A program made the position numbers and the translations under genes. From Liolophura sinensis (lineage: Eukaryota; Mollusca; Polyplacophora; Chitonida; Chitonidae), in the NCBI RefSeq assembly GCF_032854445.1, contig NC_088305.1:18463717-18527716 (forward strand): a DNA stretch of 64,000 nucleotides, in the 5' to 3' direction. Below are positions 1-11,290 of this stretch, in pieces. Each line of letters begins with the position of its first letter. Position 1 is the stretch's first letter. The notes under the pieces were generated by a model. That model did no database searches. It was not told the origin of the DNA and was given only the letters and a program-made list of their open reading frames with translations.

Positions 1-1764
1 GGACTCTGTTTGGTCGTAGGTTTAGGCTCGTCTTAATTCAAAAAATTTACAGTGTCACAATTTGTCAAAATGAATTTACGTCCTCGACAGGTCACAAATT
101 TTGCAAGGCAAAACCATTGAAGAATTCGAGCACATAATCGCCTTTTGTAAAATCTTACGCTGTTGTTGTTGTCTATACATTAGTGCGTATACATTTTTTA
201 CCATTTTTTTTAATTGAGTTCCAGCTCTTCTCCAAAACTAGGTAGCTGATAGGTCGTAGAAGTTACGCCCAATGGAGAGATTTACGACACGATTTGAGAA
301 TCCAACGTAGGAAAAAGTTCCGTCTGACATAAATACCCAACATTGTCATATAGCTAAGACACTTTTGAGAAAAAACCTGGCGAACAACACCTTTTTGGGG
401 AAATTTGTTTCCCCAACATAGTTGAAAATACTTCATTTCTTGCTGTGTACAGTGAAAGACTGAGAGTTAAGCCAAAAAAAGCCTTGAAAAAAAACGTGAA
501 AATTTGAAATGATTGACGCGTAGGAAGGCTGCATAATACTAGACGACATTGTGCATGTACACGAACGTTTAACACATGGAGCGTTGTTGGTGGAATGTGT
601 GGTGGAGGTCCAGGGGAGAATGACTAAGTCAGTTAAGATTAAACTGTAGAACTTGTACCTACCGTAAATCACCTACAGTCTCAAGGCATTTTTCATCAAC
701 TTATCATTCTGCTGTATTTATTTATTTATTTGTTTGATTTGGTGTTTTACGCCGTACTCAAGAATATTTCACTTATACGAAGGCGGCCAGCATTATGGTG
801 GGGGGACCCCACGACCATCCACATGTTGCTGGCAGATCTTCCCACATATGGCCGGACATTCTGCTGTAATACGTGAAGTATTGTGCGATTTACAATAAAT
901 CACATTTCACGACATGTACAGGAAGAGCTAAAAGGGTTAGGCCTCAAATAACAAATAGGGCAATGTTAAAGTGAACAACCATTAAATCTGAAGTCATTCT
1001 CTTGTAGGTGTTCTGAAAATATTTTTAAAATTCTGAAAAGGATGGTCACTCGGTGTACCCAATGATGTTTATACTTTGTGTTCACATTATTGCCTAGGGC
1101 GATATCTCAAAAGTACTGCATGTATTGAGCTGTGCTCAAGTACATGTAAGGCACAAGAATTATAATACAATGGGATTGTTTCATCATCCATGCCTTGTTT
1201 ATGTATGAATTACAAGGCATAATCTTTTGTGATTTCAAATCAGTGTTAGGGTGCGAGAATATTATTGGTTTGAATACGCGGGTTACTGAGTGACAGATTA
1301 CCGAAGTACATGGTGTCAGTAACCCTCTTATTAATGCAGAAGACCAATGTACAGGCAAATTAATTCAGCATCGTCATTGTTTTCACAACTGAACAAAGGT
1401 AGGTAACCTAGGAACAGCTACATGAATAGTATCGGCTGCAGGATATGGGTATTTACGTGTACACCTCCCTCACGTGACTGTTGATGTCTAACAAAAAGCG
1501 CAGTACGTGTATTTTGTCTGATACGGGATTTACTGATCAATACACTGGATACTAACGCTCATTGAAGAAGAATTGTGAGACAAACGTGCTTTGCAAATTT
1601 CAATGCTTCAAGTTCTGTGTGAGCGCCCCTCTTTCCAAGAATTGAATAAATTCTGCAGTAAGTGAAATAAGTAGATGAAGGCCTTGAGAAATTGTTCAGA
1701 ATAAATGAAGTTTCATTATAGTAAAAATTGCTTTGTAACGGTAACTAAATCTCATCTGTTTTAG
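1..1764 (+). other. Presumed MED24 intron / left flank, no exon seen
   Basis: I see no convincing coding exon here. The next feature is a MED24 exon that starts mid-gene, so this stretch is most simply read as an upstream intron, with the preceding exons off the left edge. It contains a SINE-A fragment at about 714-870. The short open frames in it have no splice context or recognisable domain. Confidence 0.5.
714..870 (-). mobile_element. SINE-A fragment, reverse orientation
   Basis: It starts with a (TTTA)n run (the complement of the AAAT tail), then the family signature 'ggtgttttacgccgtactc', the 'ggccagcattatggtggg' block and the 'gaccatccacatgttgctgg' block. It stops before the tRNA-like head, so it is 5' truncated. 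Confidence 0.85.
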
Positions 1765-3682
1765 TGAATCTCTTCCGGATGTTGAATGCTGTGTCCAAGG
1801 ACAGTCAGGTTGGCCCCAGGACAAGTTTTACTGTAGCCTTCATCGATGAGGCCATTCGATGTGGACCAAAGTTTGCTCGCTATATTTTACAGTTTATGCC
1901 TCCTCAGATGGTAAGTAAATAGTAATAAGCTGGTATATTACAGTAATAATAAGAGTTTATCAAGGGTACCTGTGTAAAGGAAAAAAATAAATTAAGGGCA
2001 GATATTAGTGCTGTCCCTGCAACTGTCCCTACAACTATCCCTGTTACTATCCCGAGCAGCTGGCAAATCAGAGGAGTGGGCTGGGAACTCCATCTGTTAG
2101 CTAGAACCCCATGTGTTAGCTGGAACCCCATCTGTTAGCTAGAACCCCATGTGTTAGCTAGAACCCCATCTGTTAGCTAGAAACCTCATCTATTAACTAG
2201 AACTCCATCTGTTAGCTAGAACCCCATTTTTTAGCTAGAACGCCATCTGTTAAACTAGAACTCCATCTGTTTACTAGAACCCATCTGTAAGCTAAAAGTC
2301 TATCTATTAACTAGAACTCCATCTGTTAGCTAGAACCCCATGTGTTAGCTATAACCCCATCTGTTGGCTAGAAACCTCATCTATTAACTAGAACTCCATC
2401 TGTTAGCTAGAACCCCATTTTTTAGCTAGAATGCCATCTGTTTACTAGATCCCCATCTGTAAGCTAGAAGTCTATCTATTAACTAGAACTCCATCTGTTA
2501 GCTAAACCCCATCTGTTAGCTAGAACCCCATCTATTAACTAGAACTCCATCTGTTAGCTAGAACTCCGTCTGTTAACCAAAACCACTACACACATGTACA
2601 TGTACACAGCACAAACTAAGTTGGGGATGGCGCATTTCCCTACCCTGTTTGGTTTGAACGACGCATTTGTGTGAAAAAGTGTTGTTCCACTAACATAGTG
2701 GCGTTGTGCCTGTTTGAGGGTTCAGCTCATATTAGAGTGGTGGGTCAGGTTACAGTGGTGTGCTTACATTACAGTGATGGGTCACGTTACAGTGGTGTGG
2801 TCCCGCTACTGCGGTGTGCTAATATTACATTGGTGAGGTCAGTTACAGTGGTGTGCTGATGTTACAGTGGTGAAATCACGTTACAGTGGTTAGGTGACAT
2901 TACAGAGTTTAGGTCAAGTTACAGTGGTATGGTCCCGTTACTGTGGTATGCTCACATTACATTGGTGTGCTAACATTACATTGGTGTGCTAACATTACAT
3001 TGGTGTGCTCACATTACATTGGTATGTTCACATTACATTGGTATGCTCACATTACAGGTGTGTGCTCACGTTACACTGGCATGCCCAAGTTACAGATATA
3101 AATTGTGTTCAGTTCTTGAATCCTTTTGACTGCTTCGGTGGCTTAATGGCATCCGCGTTGAAGTGAGGGCAAATGATGGGATCAAATGAGGGCCAAAGAC
3201 TGTAAAAATTGTACTTGTTGCTTCCTCGCTTGAAGCTGAGCACTGAGGGTTTAGAACAGGGATATAGGAGTGGTTGTCCCGCTGACAGTATAATGTGACA
3301 GTATAATGTGACTGGGTGGGGTGTCTGGTGTCTTCAGAATTATACTTGAGTAGGGCCAGCACTTTGTCGGCATGGCCCTGCCACAAGAAGACAGAGTATA
3401 TGTATGCACACCTAATGACTCGTTGTCAAATGACTTAAACATTACTGAGCACGACGTTGAACCTCAAGCATTCATTCATTCGTTCATTCTTGAATCCTTT
3501 TGCAGATGAGTCACTTGATGAAGATGATGCCCGAAGCCTTTTCTGATCAGCATGTTCTTAACGGCTGTGACTTGTCCTCGCGGGTTGGAAGGAAGGTGGC
3601 CGCTAAAGCCATCTGCCAAAACACACGCTACCATCGACGGAAAAGCAGCGCCAAGGCTGCAGACACTGCTTCTCTGACGTAA
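1765..3682 (+). CDS. MED24: MED24, last two coding exons (Mediator subunit 24 C-terminus)
   Basis: MED24 is a subunit of the Mediator coactivator complex, acting in the nucleus between enhancer-bound factors and RNA polymerase II. Exon 1765-1910 follows 'ctgttttag' and ends at a consensus GTAAGT donor; it starts with 2 nt of a split codon and ends in phase 0. The last exon, 3506-3682, follows 'cttttgcag' and ends at TAA. The first encodes NLFRMLNAVSKD...TSFTVAFIDE...ILQFMPPQM. The second begins MSHLMKMMPEAF and contains the block VGRKVAAKAI. I recognise these as the extreme C-terminus of animal MED24, where vertebrate proteins have 'NLFLLISSI..', 'VLQFMPF' and 'GRQVAAKAIAAL' in the same order. 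About 106 residues are visible; the remainder lies upstream of the window. The C-terminus runs roughly 20 residues beyond the VAAKAI block and is basic. The intron (1911-3505) is full of repeats. Confidence is high because two exons with compatible phases match in order. Confidence 0.88.
2083..2585. repeat. 19-bp minisatellite
   Basis: About 25 imperfect copies of GTTAGCTAGAACCCCATCT, with variants such as TATTAACTAGAACTCCATC. It lies in the last MED24 intron. Confidence 0.95.
2725..3090. repeat. Second 19-bp minisatellite
   Basis: A degenerate tandem array of CATTACATTGGTGTGCTAA-type units (also TTACAGTGGTGTGGTC). It follows the first minisatellite closely and lies in the same MED24 intron, but the two units do not resemble each other beyond length. 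Confidence 0.9.
3128..3490 (+). mobile_element. SINE-B, forward orientation
   Basis: The tRNA-like head 'gcttcggtggcttaatggc' is followed by the family body ('gctgagcactgaggg', 'gccagcactttgtcggcatgg', 'gagcacgacgttgaacc') and an (ATTC)n tail. It ends about 15 nt before the last MED24 exon, so the branch point and polypyrimidine tract of that exon lie close to or inside the SINE tail. Confidence 0.8.
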
Positions 3683-4812
3683 TAGTGACATGGAGAGCAT
3701 GTGAGAACTCGCGCCACACGTGAGGGAAGACAGCTCCTCAGTGACGTTTTACCAAAGTGCAATGTACAGCCATAGCAGATGGAAACAGCTGATATAAAGA
3801 GATTACACAACATGATGTTGCCATGTGTAACTGAATATTTGAATATGAATGTTTCTGGGTAGTGATTTTTTTTTTAGCTCGCCTTACAAAGTAAGGAGCG
3901 GTATTGTGAGAGAGGGATCAGATGCTTTGGTGGTGTCCAGTTTGGTTAAAGTTTTTGACCAATCCTAGGGTTGCAGTGGCCATCCATAGTACACACACAA
4001 CCAATCATCGGTAGCAATTTGCATATTGCAATAAAGACCAAGGAAGTCCTCATAGCTCAACATCTTGCTCAGCTATTTGCCTACAATAGTAATTGGATTG
4101 CCAAATGTGGTTCGCAATTTGTGTATCAAAGACCTCTGTGGTAAAGCTGTGCACTGCCCACAGTGTCTTTTTTTACCACCACAATCATTTACAACAGCAT
4201 AACATATGACTTCTATTAAGTCACAGCTGTGTAAGCCTTAAGCATACGATAAACAGTTATATTTGTGACAGTATAATCATTTTGTAATCTTTCTTGTTGA
4301 TTTAAAGGCAAGATCATAACACTATAGTAGAGGATAATATCTGTGTATGACAGTGTCAATCATTCTACTTCTTGTTGGTTTAGAGGTCAATATTTGAATG
4401 TATCACATGACGTGAACATCATGCAGTTTTACAAACTGCTCAATCAGGCGACCGGTAATCTCTTGGTACCTTGTTGTTACCTGGCAGTGGATGCTTGTCA
4501 TTTTACAATGGCTGTTTATTGTAACTTGGCACGGACTCTCATATTTATTCACCTGATTATATGTTCACTGTCAGATTGTTGCCAGGTTTTATTAGTCAGC
4601 TAATAAATGATCCCATCCCTCATGCTTTATTGTTTTGTTTTGTTTATTTCCTTCCGTGGAGTTGAACGTTGTTTTCTACAGTATTCTGGTCATATCAGTG
4701 CCCTATCTCTCTGTACAGTTTTAAGTTTCATGTTTGAAATACGTATGGTTGATGCACTGTACACCAAAGAGCACTATGATTCAGCGATACACAGTAGTGA
4801 GGTTCTAGAGCT
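3683..4812 (+). other. MED24 3' UTR and downstream non-coding
   Basis: This holds the probable 3' UTR, then AT-rich sequence. A short inverted motif at about 3880-3900 (GCTCGCCTTAC...GTAAGGAGC) looks like the end of a dispersed element. Two open frames near 4343-4603 and 4607-4873 have no recognisable domain, and the second runs into a SINE. Confidence 0.5.
4030..4035 (+). terminator. Candidate poly(A) signal of MED24
   Basis: AATAAA lies about 350 nt after the MED24 stop codon, with no other canonical signal closer. Assignment is by position only. Confidence 0.4.
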
Positions 4813-4998
4813 GTTATTTATTTATTTATTTGATTGGTGTTTTACGCCGTATTCACGACCATCCGCAGGTTGATGACAGATCTGCCCACGTACGGCCGGA
4901 GAGTAAGCCAGCATAAGCTGGACTTACGTCTCTAGTTGCAGGAGAAGCCAATAGGCAATAGTATACGACGTAGTCCAGCATTATGGTGACAGGAAACC
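4813..4998 (-). mobile_element. SINE-A, reverse orientation, rearranged
   Basis: (TTTA)n, then 'gattggtgttttacgccgta', then a jump straight to the 'gaccatccgcaggttg...cgtacggccggag' block. The middle block ('ccagcattatggtg') appears out of order at about 4977-4998. Confidence 0.75.
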
Positions 4999-5328
4999 GG
5001 TAATTGCAACAAGAAACCTAACGTTCTCTTTTTCCTATGTAAGGTCTTACTTCAGTTTAAACTATATATATTTAGTAAATGTTATAGTAGTCAATTGGCT
5101 GTCTTTAGACCGCAACACGCTCTGATCTTTTCAAAGTGGAATTTTTCTGTACTGAAAGTGAGACCACATACGCTACAGGCTACATGTTTATGACAATAAG
5201 TAAGATATTTTCCGCAGACAGCAACATCACAAATACATCCTTACTGCCATTTATGTTTAGCTTCACAACTGTAATGGCTTCCGGTTTTTTCCGGATTTTT
5301 GTATGCAATTTACAGGAAAAATATACAG

Positions 5329-5412
5329 GGTAGAACCACCATAATGCTGGCCATCGTCGTATAAATAAAATGTTCTTGATTACGGCATAAAACACCAATC
5401 AAATAAATACAT
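5329..5412 (+). mobile_element. SINE-A 3' fragment, forward
   Basis: Holds 'accaccataatgctggcc', 'gtcgtataa' and 'ataaaacaccaatcaaataa'. Only the 3' third is present. Confidence 0.8.
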
Positions 5413-6120
5413 CGTAGAAATAACATGTAACCAGAAAAAGCATCAACTTCAGTCCGTCTTTTGAAAACCGTGACGTTCTATATTACGATACCAGCTACCA
5501 ATGCAGCCAAACATAGACTGCAATAATGCGGCCACGAAAAGGCAAAGAACACACCAGCATGTAGTATATGTAGTGTGAGAAAGTACACCAATCAATATTG
5601 TGGCCTTGAAACGAACTATTTCAAGTCTAAAATATTACTGTGACTCTTGGATAAAACAGACCATGCAATCCTATGTTTTAAATGCATTTTAGGTCGGTTA
5701 GAAAAATTACACAAACATATATGAATCAAACTATTTTCGTGGAAAGTGTTTTATTGTCTTTCATCTGAAAAACACTTTATTTTACTAGGGTTTTTTTTTT
5801 GCCTTTAACATACATCTGTTCAAATACACATAGTATATTAAAATATTTAAAAGCCGACGTTAAATTATATACCCGGCGATGTTTTCTACGTAAACATGGC
5901 GTCAGGTGGCCTAGGAGAAAGTTTTTGTTGATAAGATTCTGGTGAAACACAACTGTAGTACACCTTAATGTGGAAAAGGAGACGGCCTTGTTACAGGTGG
6001 GTTGACAGCTCTGTTTATACTATTTACAGTTAAAATGATTATTAAGCTTGAAAAAATAATAATGTAAATTAACGATTTTGAACGGTAACACGTACATCGA
6101 CGGCGTTAACGTATACACTG
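5413..6120. other. No feature seen
   Basis: AT-rich sequence without coding exons, tandem repeats or recognisable transposon parts. Confidence 0.5.
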
Positions 6121-6125
6121 AGAGC

Positions 6126-6275
6126 TTTATTTATTTGCTCACTTATTTGTCTGATTGGTGTTTTACCAATGTATACGCATCCATCGTCCATCAAGTATAT
6201 ATACGCATCTATTTTTCCATCAAGTATATATACGCATCCATCTTCCATCAAGTATATATACGCATGTATTTAGCA
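6126..6275. repeat. SINE-A remnant followed by short 28-bp minisatellite
   Basis: A SINE-A tail remnant ('tttatttg...gattggtgttttacc') passes into about three to four copies of a 28-bp unit containing CCATCTTCCATCAAG and TATATATACGCAT. The same unit forms a larger array at 21,386-21,750. It marks the left end of duplication copy 1. Confidence 0.85.
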
Positions 6276-7163
6276 CATGCACATGCCTGTATAAAAGCTA
6301 CACATAGGCAACATGAATATTCTATATTGCCTCATGAATCCGGTTTGGAACTGAAATGTCTAAGGAACACTTGAAATATAATATTTTCTGTTAAATTATG
6401 TCTGATGAACTATATCTTAGTTTCACAGTTTTATATGATTTTCAAACACTGAAGTAAATGTGAAATACCAAATATGGAAAATGTAGTCTGAAAAACCCAT
6501 TTTATGGGATCTTGAGGAATTCCGTGGTAAGGAACAATGTAAAAAGAATTATTTTCCTAAAGACAGTTGTCTGTTACCTTTCGTTCGAGACACATTATTT
6601 TTGACTTGACATACACTTTATCAGCGCGACTGAAGCAGCTGGATATTAACATAAGAATTAGTTTGTCTTTATATGGGCTTTGTTTGAATCTTCAACACAT
6701 TTATAGTTGGAACGATTTATTGTATCCCCGGTAGAATGTGTTAAATGGAACGAGATTGAGCTATAGTGCGATCTCCAACCGCTCGTTGCACGCGTATTAC
6801 CGTTTGGCTTATCCGTCCGTCCGTTCATGTCTTCACGTGCGCAAGCTTTTTTGGTGTTTCCACTGCATCTACAGGATCGCTTTACTTAGAGTAAAGAATT
6901 CTTTCCCTTTCTGTCTGCACCACTTGAGTAGAAACCTGTTGTATTGGATATGATTCACATTTGTGTACAATTTACACTTATTACTTATTTTCTGATGTAT
7001 ATATTTTCATGTCGAAACTGCATTTGGAGAACTCTTCAAGATCCCAGACTGTTGTTGCAAAAAAAAAAAAAATTCCCCCTTCGCTCAACAGGTAAAACAA
7101 AATTCATACTATGAGAAGACACACTGTTAACAGTAATATATACGTGTATTTGAATTGTATTTT

Positions 7164-7343
7164 AATTGATTGATGTAGGCAGTTCTCAAAAATATTTCAC
7201 TTTTACGACAAAGGCAAGCATTATGGTGGGAGGAAACAGGGCATCGTCTGGGGAAGCTCATGACCATCCACAGGTTTGTGACAGACTCTTTCTCCGAGGA
7301 AGCGACTGCATTGGTGAGAGGCTTCTGAGTCATTGCACGCAAT
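7164..7343 (-). mobile_element. SINE-A, reverse, shared by both duplication copies
   Basis: Old copy with 'ttcacttttacgac', 'gcattatggtgggaggaaac' and 'gcattggtgagaggcttctg'. Its partner is at 22,556-22,735, so it predates the duplication. Confidence 0.85.
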
Positions 7344-7813
7344 GTCCATCTTTGCTCATCTCTTTCGTGAGTAATGGAAATGGAGAAGTAGACAGACAGC
7401 TAATCTTATCATTTTTACGTGGTTCAAGCATACCAGCGGGAATATTTAAAAGTTGACAAGAATTTCACAGATGTCTGCAAAGATAAACCAAACCAAAAGA
7501 AAAATACAATTTTGTCTTATTTCTGTACAGGTGAATCCTCAAGCCAGATGAAGACTCTTTGATTTCCGGACAGATGTTTTTGAATGGTGTAACTCCCGAA
7601 CAACACGGTTTGGTTCAGCTACAGCATGTGCTTAAACATATGCTAAAGTTAGTATACTCTGTATCAGTATTAAATCAGTCTTCAAGAGTCCAATATCTCG
7701 CCAAAATTGATTGGTCCACTATTACCACATAGGCCAGCTATATTGGTAGATGATATCAGTTAATATCTATTCAGATTGAGGCCTACATGTTAGTTGCCTA
7801 TTTATATCGCCCA

Positions 7814-7822
7814 TTTATAAGG
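7814..7822 (+). promoter_or_regulatory. TATA-like box upstream of secreted four-cysteine gene, copy 1
   Basis: TTTATAAGG lies 33-41 nt before the ATG and is unchanged in copy 2 (23,252-23,260). If used, the 5' leader would be only about 10 nt; the true start site or an upstream non-coding exon cannot be excluded. Confidence 0.4.
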
Positions 7823-7854
7823 CGTATACATGAGAAACACCAACACTGGTAAAG

Positions 7855-10696
7855 ATGGCAACCGTGACCGCCTGTCTTGGCGTAGTCCTTCTCCTGGTGG
7901 GGAGTTCCTTGGTGATTGGGCTGGACGAAACAGGTATGTTGAGAATTTTTCTGTCAAGTTTTCGTGCATGGCTTTAAGATAACGATATTTTTTTTAAAAA
8001 CAGAACACTCGTTATTCCTTTCCTTTAAACGGTCAAACATTTCTCGTGAATAACAACTTCTTGAATAATGAATTAATAATACCGAATAAAGGGGATACCG
8101 TTGCCGAGATGATTAGCACCATAGCGCGGCGCATTGACACAGGAGTCTCTTCCCAATACGGCCGCTGTGAGATGAAGTCCACCTTATACTGGCTTCCTCT
8201 CCGGCCATACGTGGGAATGTCTGTCAGCAACGTGGGGATGGTCGTAAGCTTCCCCGGACTTTACCCGGTTTTCATCCACCATAGTGCTGGCCGTCATCAA
8301 ATAAGTATTATATTCTTGATTACGGCAAGAAATAAACACATAAAACTAATAAATGTATAAGACATAGAAATCGCATTCATCCATTTAATTCACAGACAGG
8401 AGCAGGCCATGGTCTATATTGCTTTTCAATCATTAGAATTCAAGAGCTGTGGGTTCAAACCTTTCCTTGGACAGCAAGTAGATTCGTAATATCTCACAGT
8501 TTGCTAGGCTTTACTTGGTGATCATAAATGGTTAACGATATCCGTGTGGCCGTGGTCTTCCGCCAGCATGGGATACATTTGAACAACATTGAAATAAATC
8601 ATTAAATAAATGCACGTCAACACGCCTAAGGCGCTTAGCAATTTAAACCTACTATTATCAGCCACAATTGGCATATAACGGATACATGTGCTATCAAAAT
8701 AACTTGCCGTAAACCAGACCGATGTTGGTTAGCTTGCATCTGTAGGTCAGGCGCTTTGTCAAGTACCTTTCAATTTATGTGCGAATGTTACCTCTTACCC
8801 CTGTCCTTTTTTTACCTAACGATATCGTCGTGTAGGCGAAATAATAACCCAATAATTAAAATAAACATATATACACTGTTGAATTTGTTTTAAACATATG
8901 CAAGTTATACTATTCAAAAATTGAAGCAGACAAGAGATGCTGAGAAGGACATTGGTTTGTCAGTCTACTTGATTCTGGTTCAAACATTTCGGCCACATCA
9001 CAATGGTGTCCTTTTGCAACAGGTCTGACCCAGTGCCGATATACTTATACCGCTGCCTCAATGGAACGTCATGCTGAAGACACCAGACATGACGACCCAC
9101 TCAGTCACGTAATACAGACACTTTGTCGATCAGCACATGACCAATTTCTTCCTTTATACCAAGCGCTAAGCGAGAATCTACCAAACCCAGCAATGTTAAA
9201 GTTTTAGCTATCAATCAATTCGGGCATGAAACACACGTTCTGATTTTCGCATTGTGTATGAACTTGTTTGAAAATGACGGCCTATTAAAATAATTAAACT
9301 ACTTTGAACCAAATCAGGTCAATCGGGCATGTGTTATTTTTCTGCTGCCTTATGAAAAAACACTAATAAAGATAATTCGTTAATTTTAATAGAAAGTCTG
9401 ATGTTTACGTGATGCTAGAATGTATTCCGTTATTATAACATAGTACTCTGTTATATTCAACTTACCATCTCGTTAGACTAACACAATATTTCTTTTCAAT
9501 GAAAAGAATGCGTGTGCTATTTTTGACAGAATAATCTGCTGCAACAAGCATATACATTCCAGCATCACACAGTAAAGAGACTTTCTGTTAAAATTAACAG
9601 ATTGTTTTTCAGAGCATCTTCTTTCTGTCTTTGAATTAATAGAATACGTGTGCTATGTTGAAGGGAAAAAATCTGTTTCAACAAGCGAATACATTCCAGC
9701 ATCACAAAGACAACAGACTTTCTGTTAAAATTAACAGATTGTTTTTCAGAGCATCTTCTTTCAGACTTGGCTTATCGACGTTCTCCTGTATTCTTCACAG
9801 GTCTACATTGTCCATCAAACACCTGGCAGAAAGTCGGTAAAGAGTTCTGTGTGATGGAGTTTCCTGCGCATGTCCATGATAAGGAGTCCTACTGTCGAAG
9901 TTTCTCAGAAACAGCTGTTGTCATTCCGGGACCCAATGGCGAAGTGTGTGTCCTACAAGTGGGAATTCACCGACCTGCAAGATGTGAGTCCGATTTGAGC
10001 CGTTTAGAGTTTTAGTATGAGTACTTTTCAAAAATTTCCAAAACCAATGGCTTTGCATATTGTCATCTACATATTTATTTCGAAAACCACAACAGTTTAA
10101 GGGAGAAAGTCTATCCTTAGATCGTTTTACCAAGATGAAGAAATTAAATACGGTATGACCATGCAGTAGCTGCAACTGATATAGACCTAAGAAAGACGTG
10201 CGCCGGTTTCGAACAATTTATTTATTTGATTGGAGATGTACACTGTACCAAGGCCCTCCGCCGGTTGCTGGAAGACTTTCCCACATACGACCGGTGAGGA
10301 AGCCAGCATAAGTTTTGAACATAGTTGTTCGTGGCCTTTTCGTGATCAGTTGTTTGCGCCAGGCACCAGAAAACTGATGGCTTATGGCAGGTACCAGAGA
10401 ACTGGTGGTTTATGGCAGGCACTAGAAAACTGGTGGTTTACGTCAGCCACCATACAGCTGAGCGCCATCGTATTAGTGAAACATTTGAGAGTGTGACTGT
10501 TAAAAAATTGTATTTGTACCAAAGTACTAGTTGAAATATATTAAAACATTCACTTGTTTTTAATCTACTGTTATTCAAGACAAACAACCATTTGAAGGTT
10601 CTCTTTTCTATATTTTCAGTTTACGAGGAAGGACCTTCAGGCAACGGAGCAGGCGGATTACCGCCACCCCCTCCGCCTCCACCGCCAGGTCTCTAG
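7855..10696 (+). CDS. Secreted four-cysteine protein with polyproline tail, copy 1
   Basis: Three coding exons: 7855-7933, 9801-9983 and 10620-10696. They are joined by two phase-1 introns with good sites (GTATGT/TTCACAG and GTGAGT/TTTTCAG), giving 112 residues. Exon 1 is a classic signal peptide (MATVTACLGVVLLLVGSSLV, cleavage probably near IGLDETG). Exon 2 holds the whole core, with four cysteines spaced C-x12-C-x14-C-x17-C (LHCPSNTW..., FCVMEF, YCRSFSETA, VCVLQV). Exon 3 is a Gly-rich linker, then nine consecutive prolines and GL-stop. I do not recognise the family. The core has some resemblance to the first half of a C-type lectin domain (CPS.W ... CV ... YC.S) but is far too short to be one. 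ATTAAA and AATAAA follow at 10,825 and 10,889. A near-identical gene lies at 23,293-26,703 and a diverged core at 15,324-15,509 (-). Function unknown; extracellular location is inferred from the signal peptide. Confidence 0.82.
8092..8358 (+). mobile_element. SINE-A in intron 1, shared by both copies
   Basis: A diverged but near full-length copy, from a tRNA-like head ('ggggataccgttgccgagat') through 'ggcttcctctccggccatac' to an 'aataaa' tail. Its partner is at 23,552-23,830. Confidence 0.8.
9045..9200 (-). mobile_element. SINE-B fragment in intron 1
   Basis: Contains 'catgctgaagacaccagaca', 'cccactcagtcacgtaatac' and 'aagcgctaagcgag', matching the body of the SINE-B copy at 39,722-40,075. 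The copy-2 partner is at 24,706-24,860. Confidence 0.65.
9507..9778. repeat. 136-bp tandem duplication ending at exon 2 acceptor region
   Basis: The segment starting GAATGCGTGTGCTAT and ending with 'gattgtttttcagagcatct' occurs twice with a 136-bp period just upstream of exon 2. The same doubled structure exists in copy 2 (25,158-25,430), so it is older than the segmental duplication. It doubles a 'gtttttcag' that looks like a decoy acceptor. Confidence 0.85.
10214..10318 (-). mobile_element. SINE-A fragment in intron 2
   Basis: 'tttatttatttgattgg' followed by 'ggttgctggaagactttccc' and 'ggtgaggaagccagcataag'. The central block is deleted. Its partner is at 25,877-25,982. Confidence 0.75.
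10365..10448. repeat. 28-bp minisatellite, short allele
   Basis: About three copies of a 28-bp unit containing GGTTTATGGCAGGCACCAG and AAAACTGAT. The partner array in copy 2 (26,036-26,445) has about fourteen. Confidence 0.9.
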
Positions 10697-10888
10697 ATAA
10701 TGTACCCAACCGATCTGATTGCCTGACTTTCCAAAACCTGCAATTTCATGGTCAGCCTCAAAAATATACCACGATATCAATGTACAAGACTCCATACCTG
10801 TCCAAAGCGACATGTAATTTTAAGATTAAAGAATCAAAGATAGTCCACTCTCGCTTTCCATTGTCTTGTTAACTGAATATGTTGATCA

Positions 10889-10894
10889 AATAAA
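10889..10894 (+). terminator. Poly(A) signal, gene copy 1
   Basis: AATAAA lies 193 nt after the stop codon; an ATTAAA variant lies earlier, at 10,825-10,830. Copy 2 lacks the stretch that carries this AATAAA. Confidence 0.45.
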
Positions 10895-10994
10895 CTAAGT
10901 TGGCCTATACCAGCCATCTAGCCCTCTGAAACAATATGGAAATTCCAAGTTCTAAATCTATATCACTAAAGGTAAAGAAAAAGTTCAACTGACA

Positions 10995-11290
10995 TTTATT
11001 TATTTATGTATGGATTTGGTGTTTTACGTCGTACTCATAAATATTTCACTTATACGACAGTGGCCTGCATCATTGTGTGAGAAAACCGGGCAGAGCCTGG
11101 GGGAAACACCACCATCATTTCAGTATAATTAAAACTGATGACTCAGTCTATAGTGCCTTAGAACTGCCAGAGGTTTCTGCCGCCAATATTGCAGGGGGAA
11201 ACAGATGACCATCCGCAGGTTGTTGTCACGGGTTCCAACATACGGCCGGAGAGAAAGCCAACATGAGCTGGGCCTCAACTCACAGAGAGG
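10995..11290 (-). mobile_element. SINE-A, reverse, internally interrupted
   Basis: 'ggtgttttacgtcgtactca' and 'ttcacttatacgac' are followed by unrelated sequence (about 11,120-11,200), then 'gaccatccgcaggttgttg' and 'tacggccggagagaaagcc'. The structure is shared with 26,940-27,235. Confidence 0.8.

Noticed and set aside
4343-4873. Two consecutive open frames downstream of MED24
   Set aside because: No splice sites or domains; the second runs into a SINE-A.
9801-9983. Reading the four-cysteine core as a complete C-type lectin, Kazal or EGF-like domain
   Set aside because: Four cysteines with 12/14/17 spacing and only about 60 residues do not fit the cysteine count or length of those domains; kept only as a possible half-CTLD.
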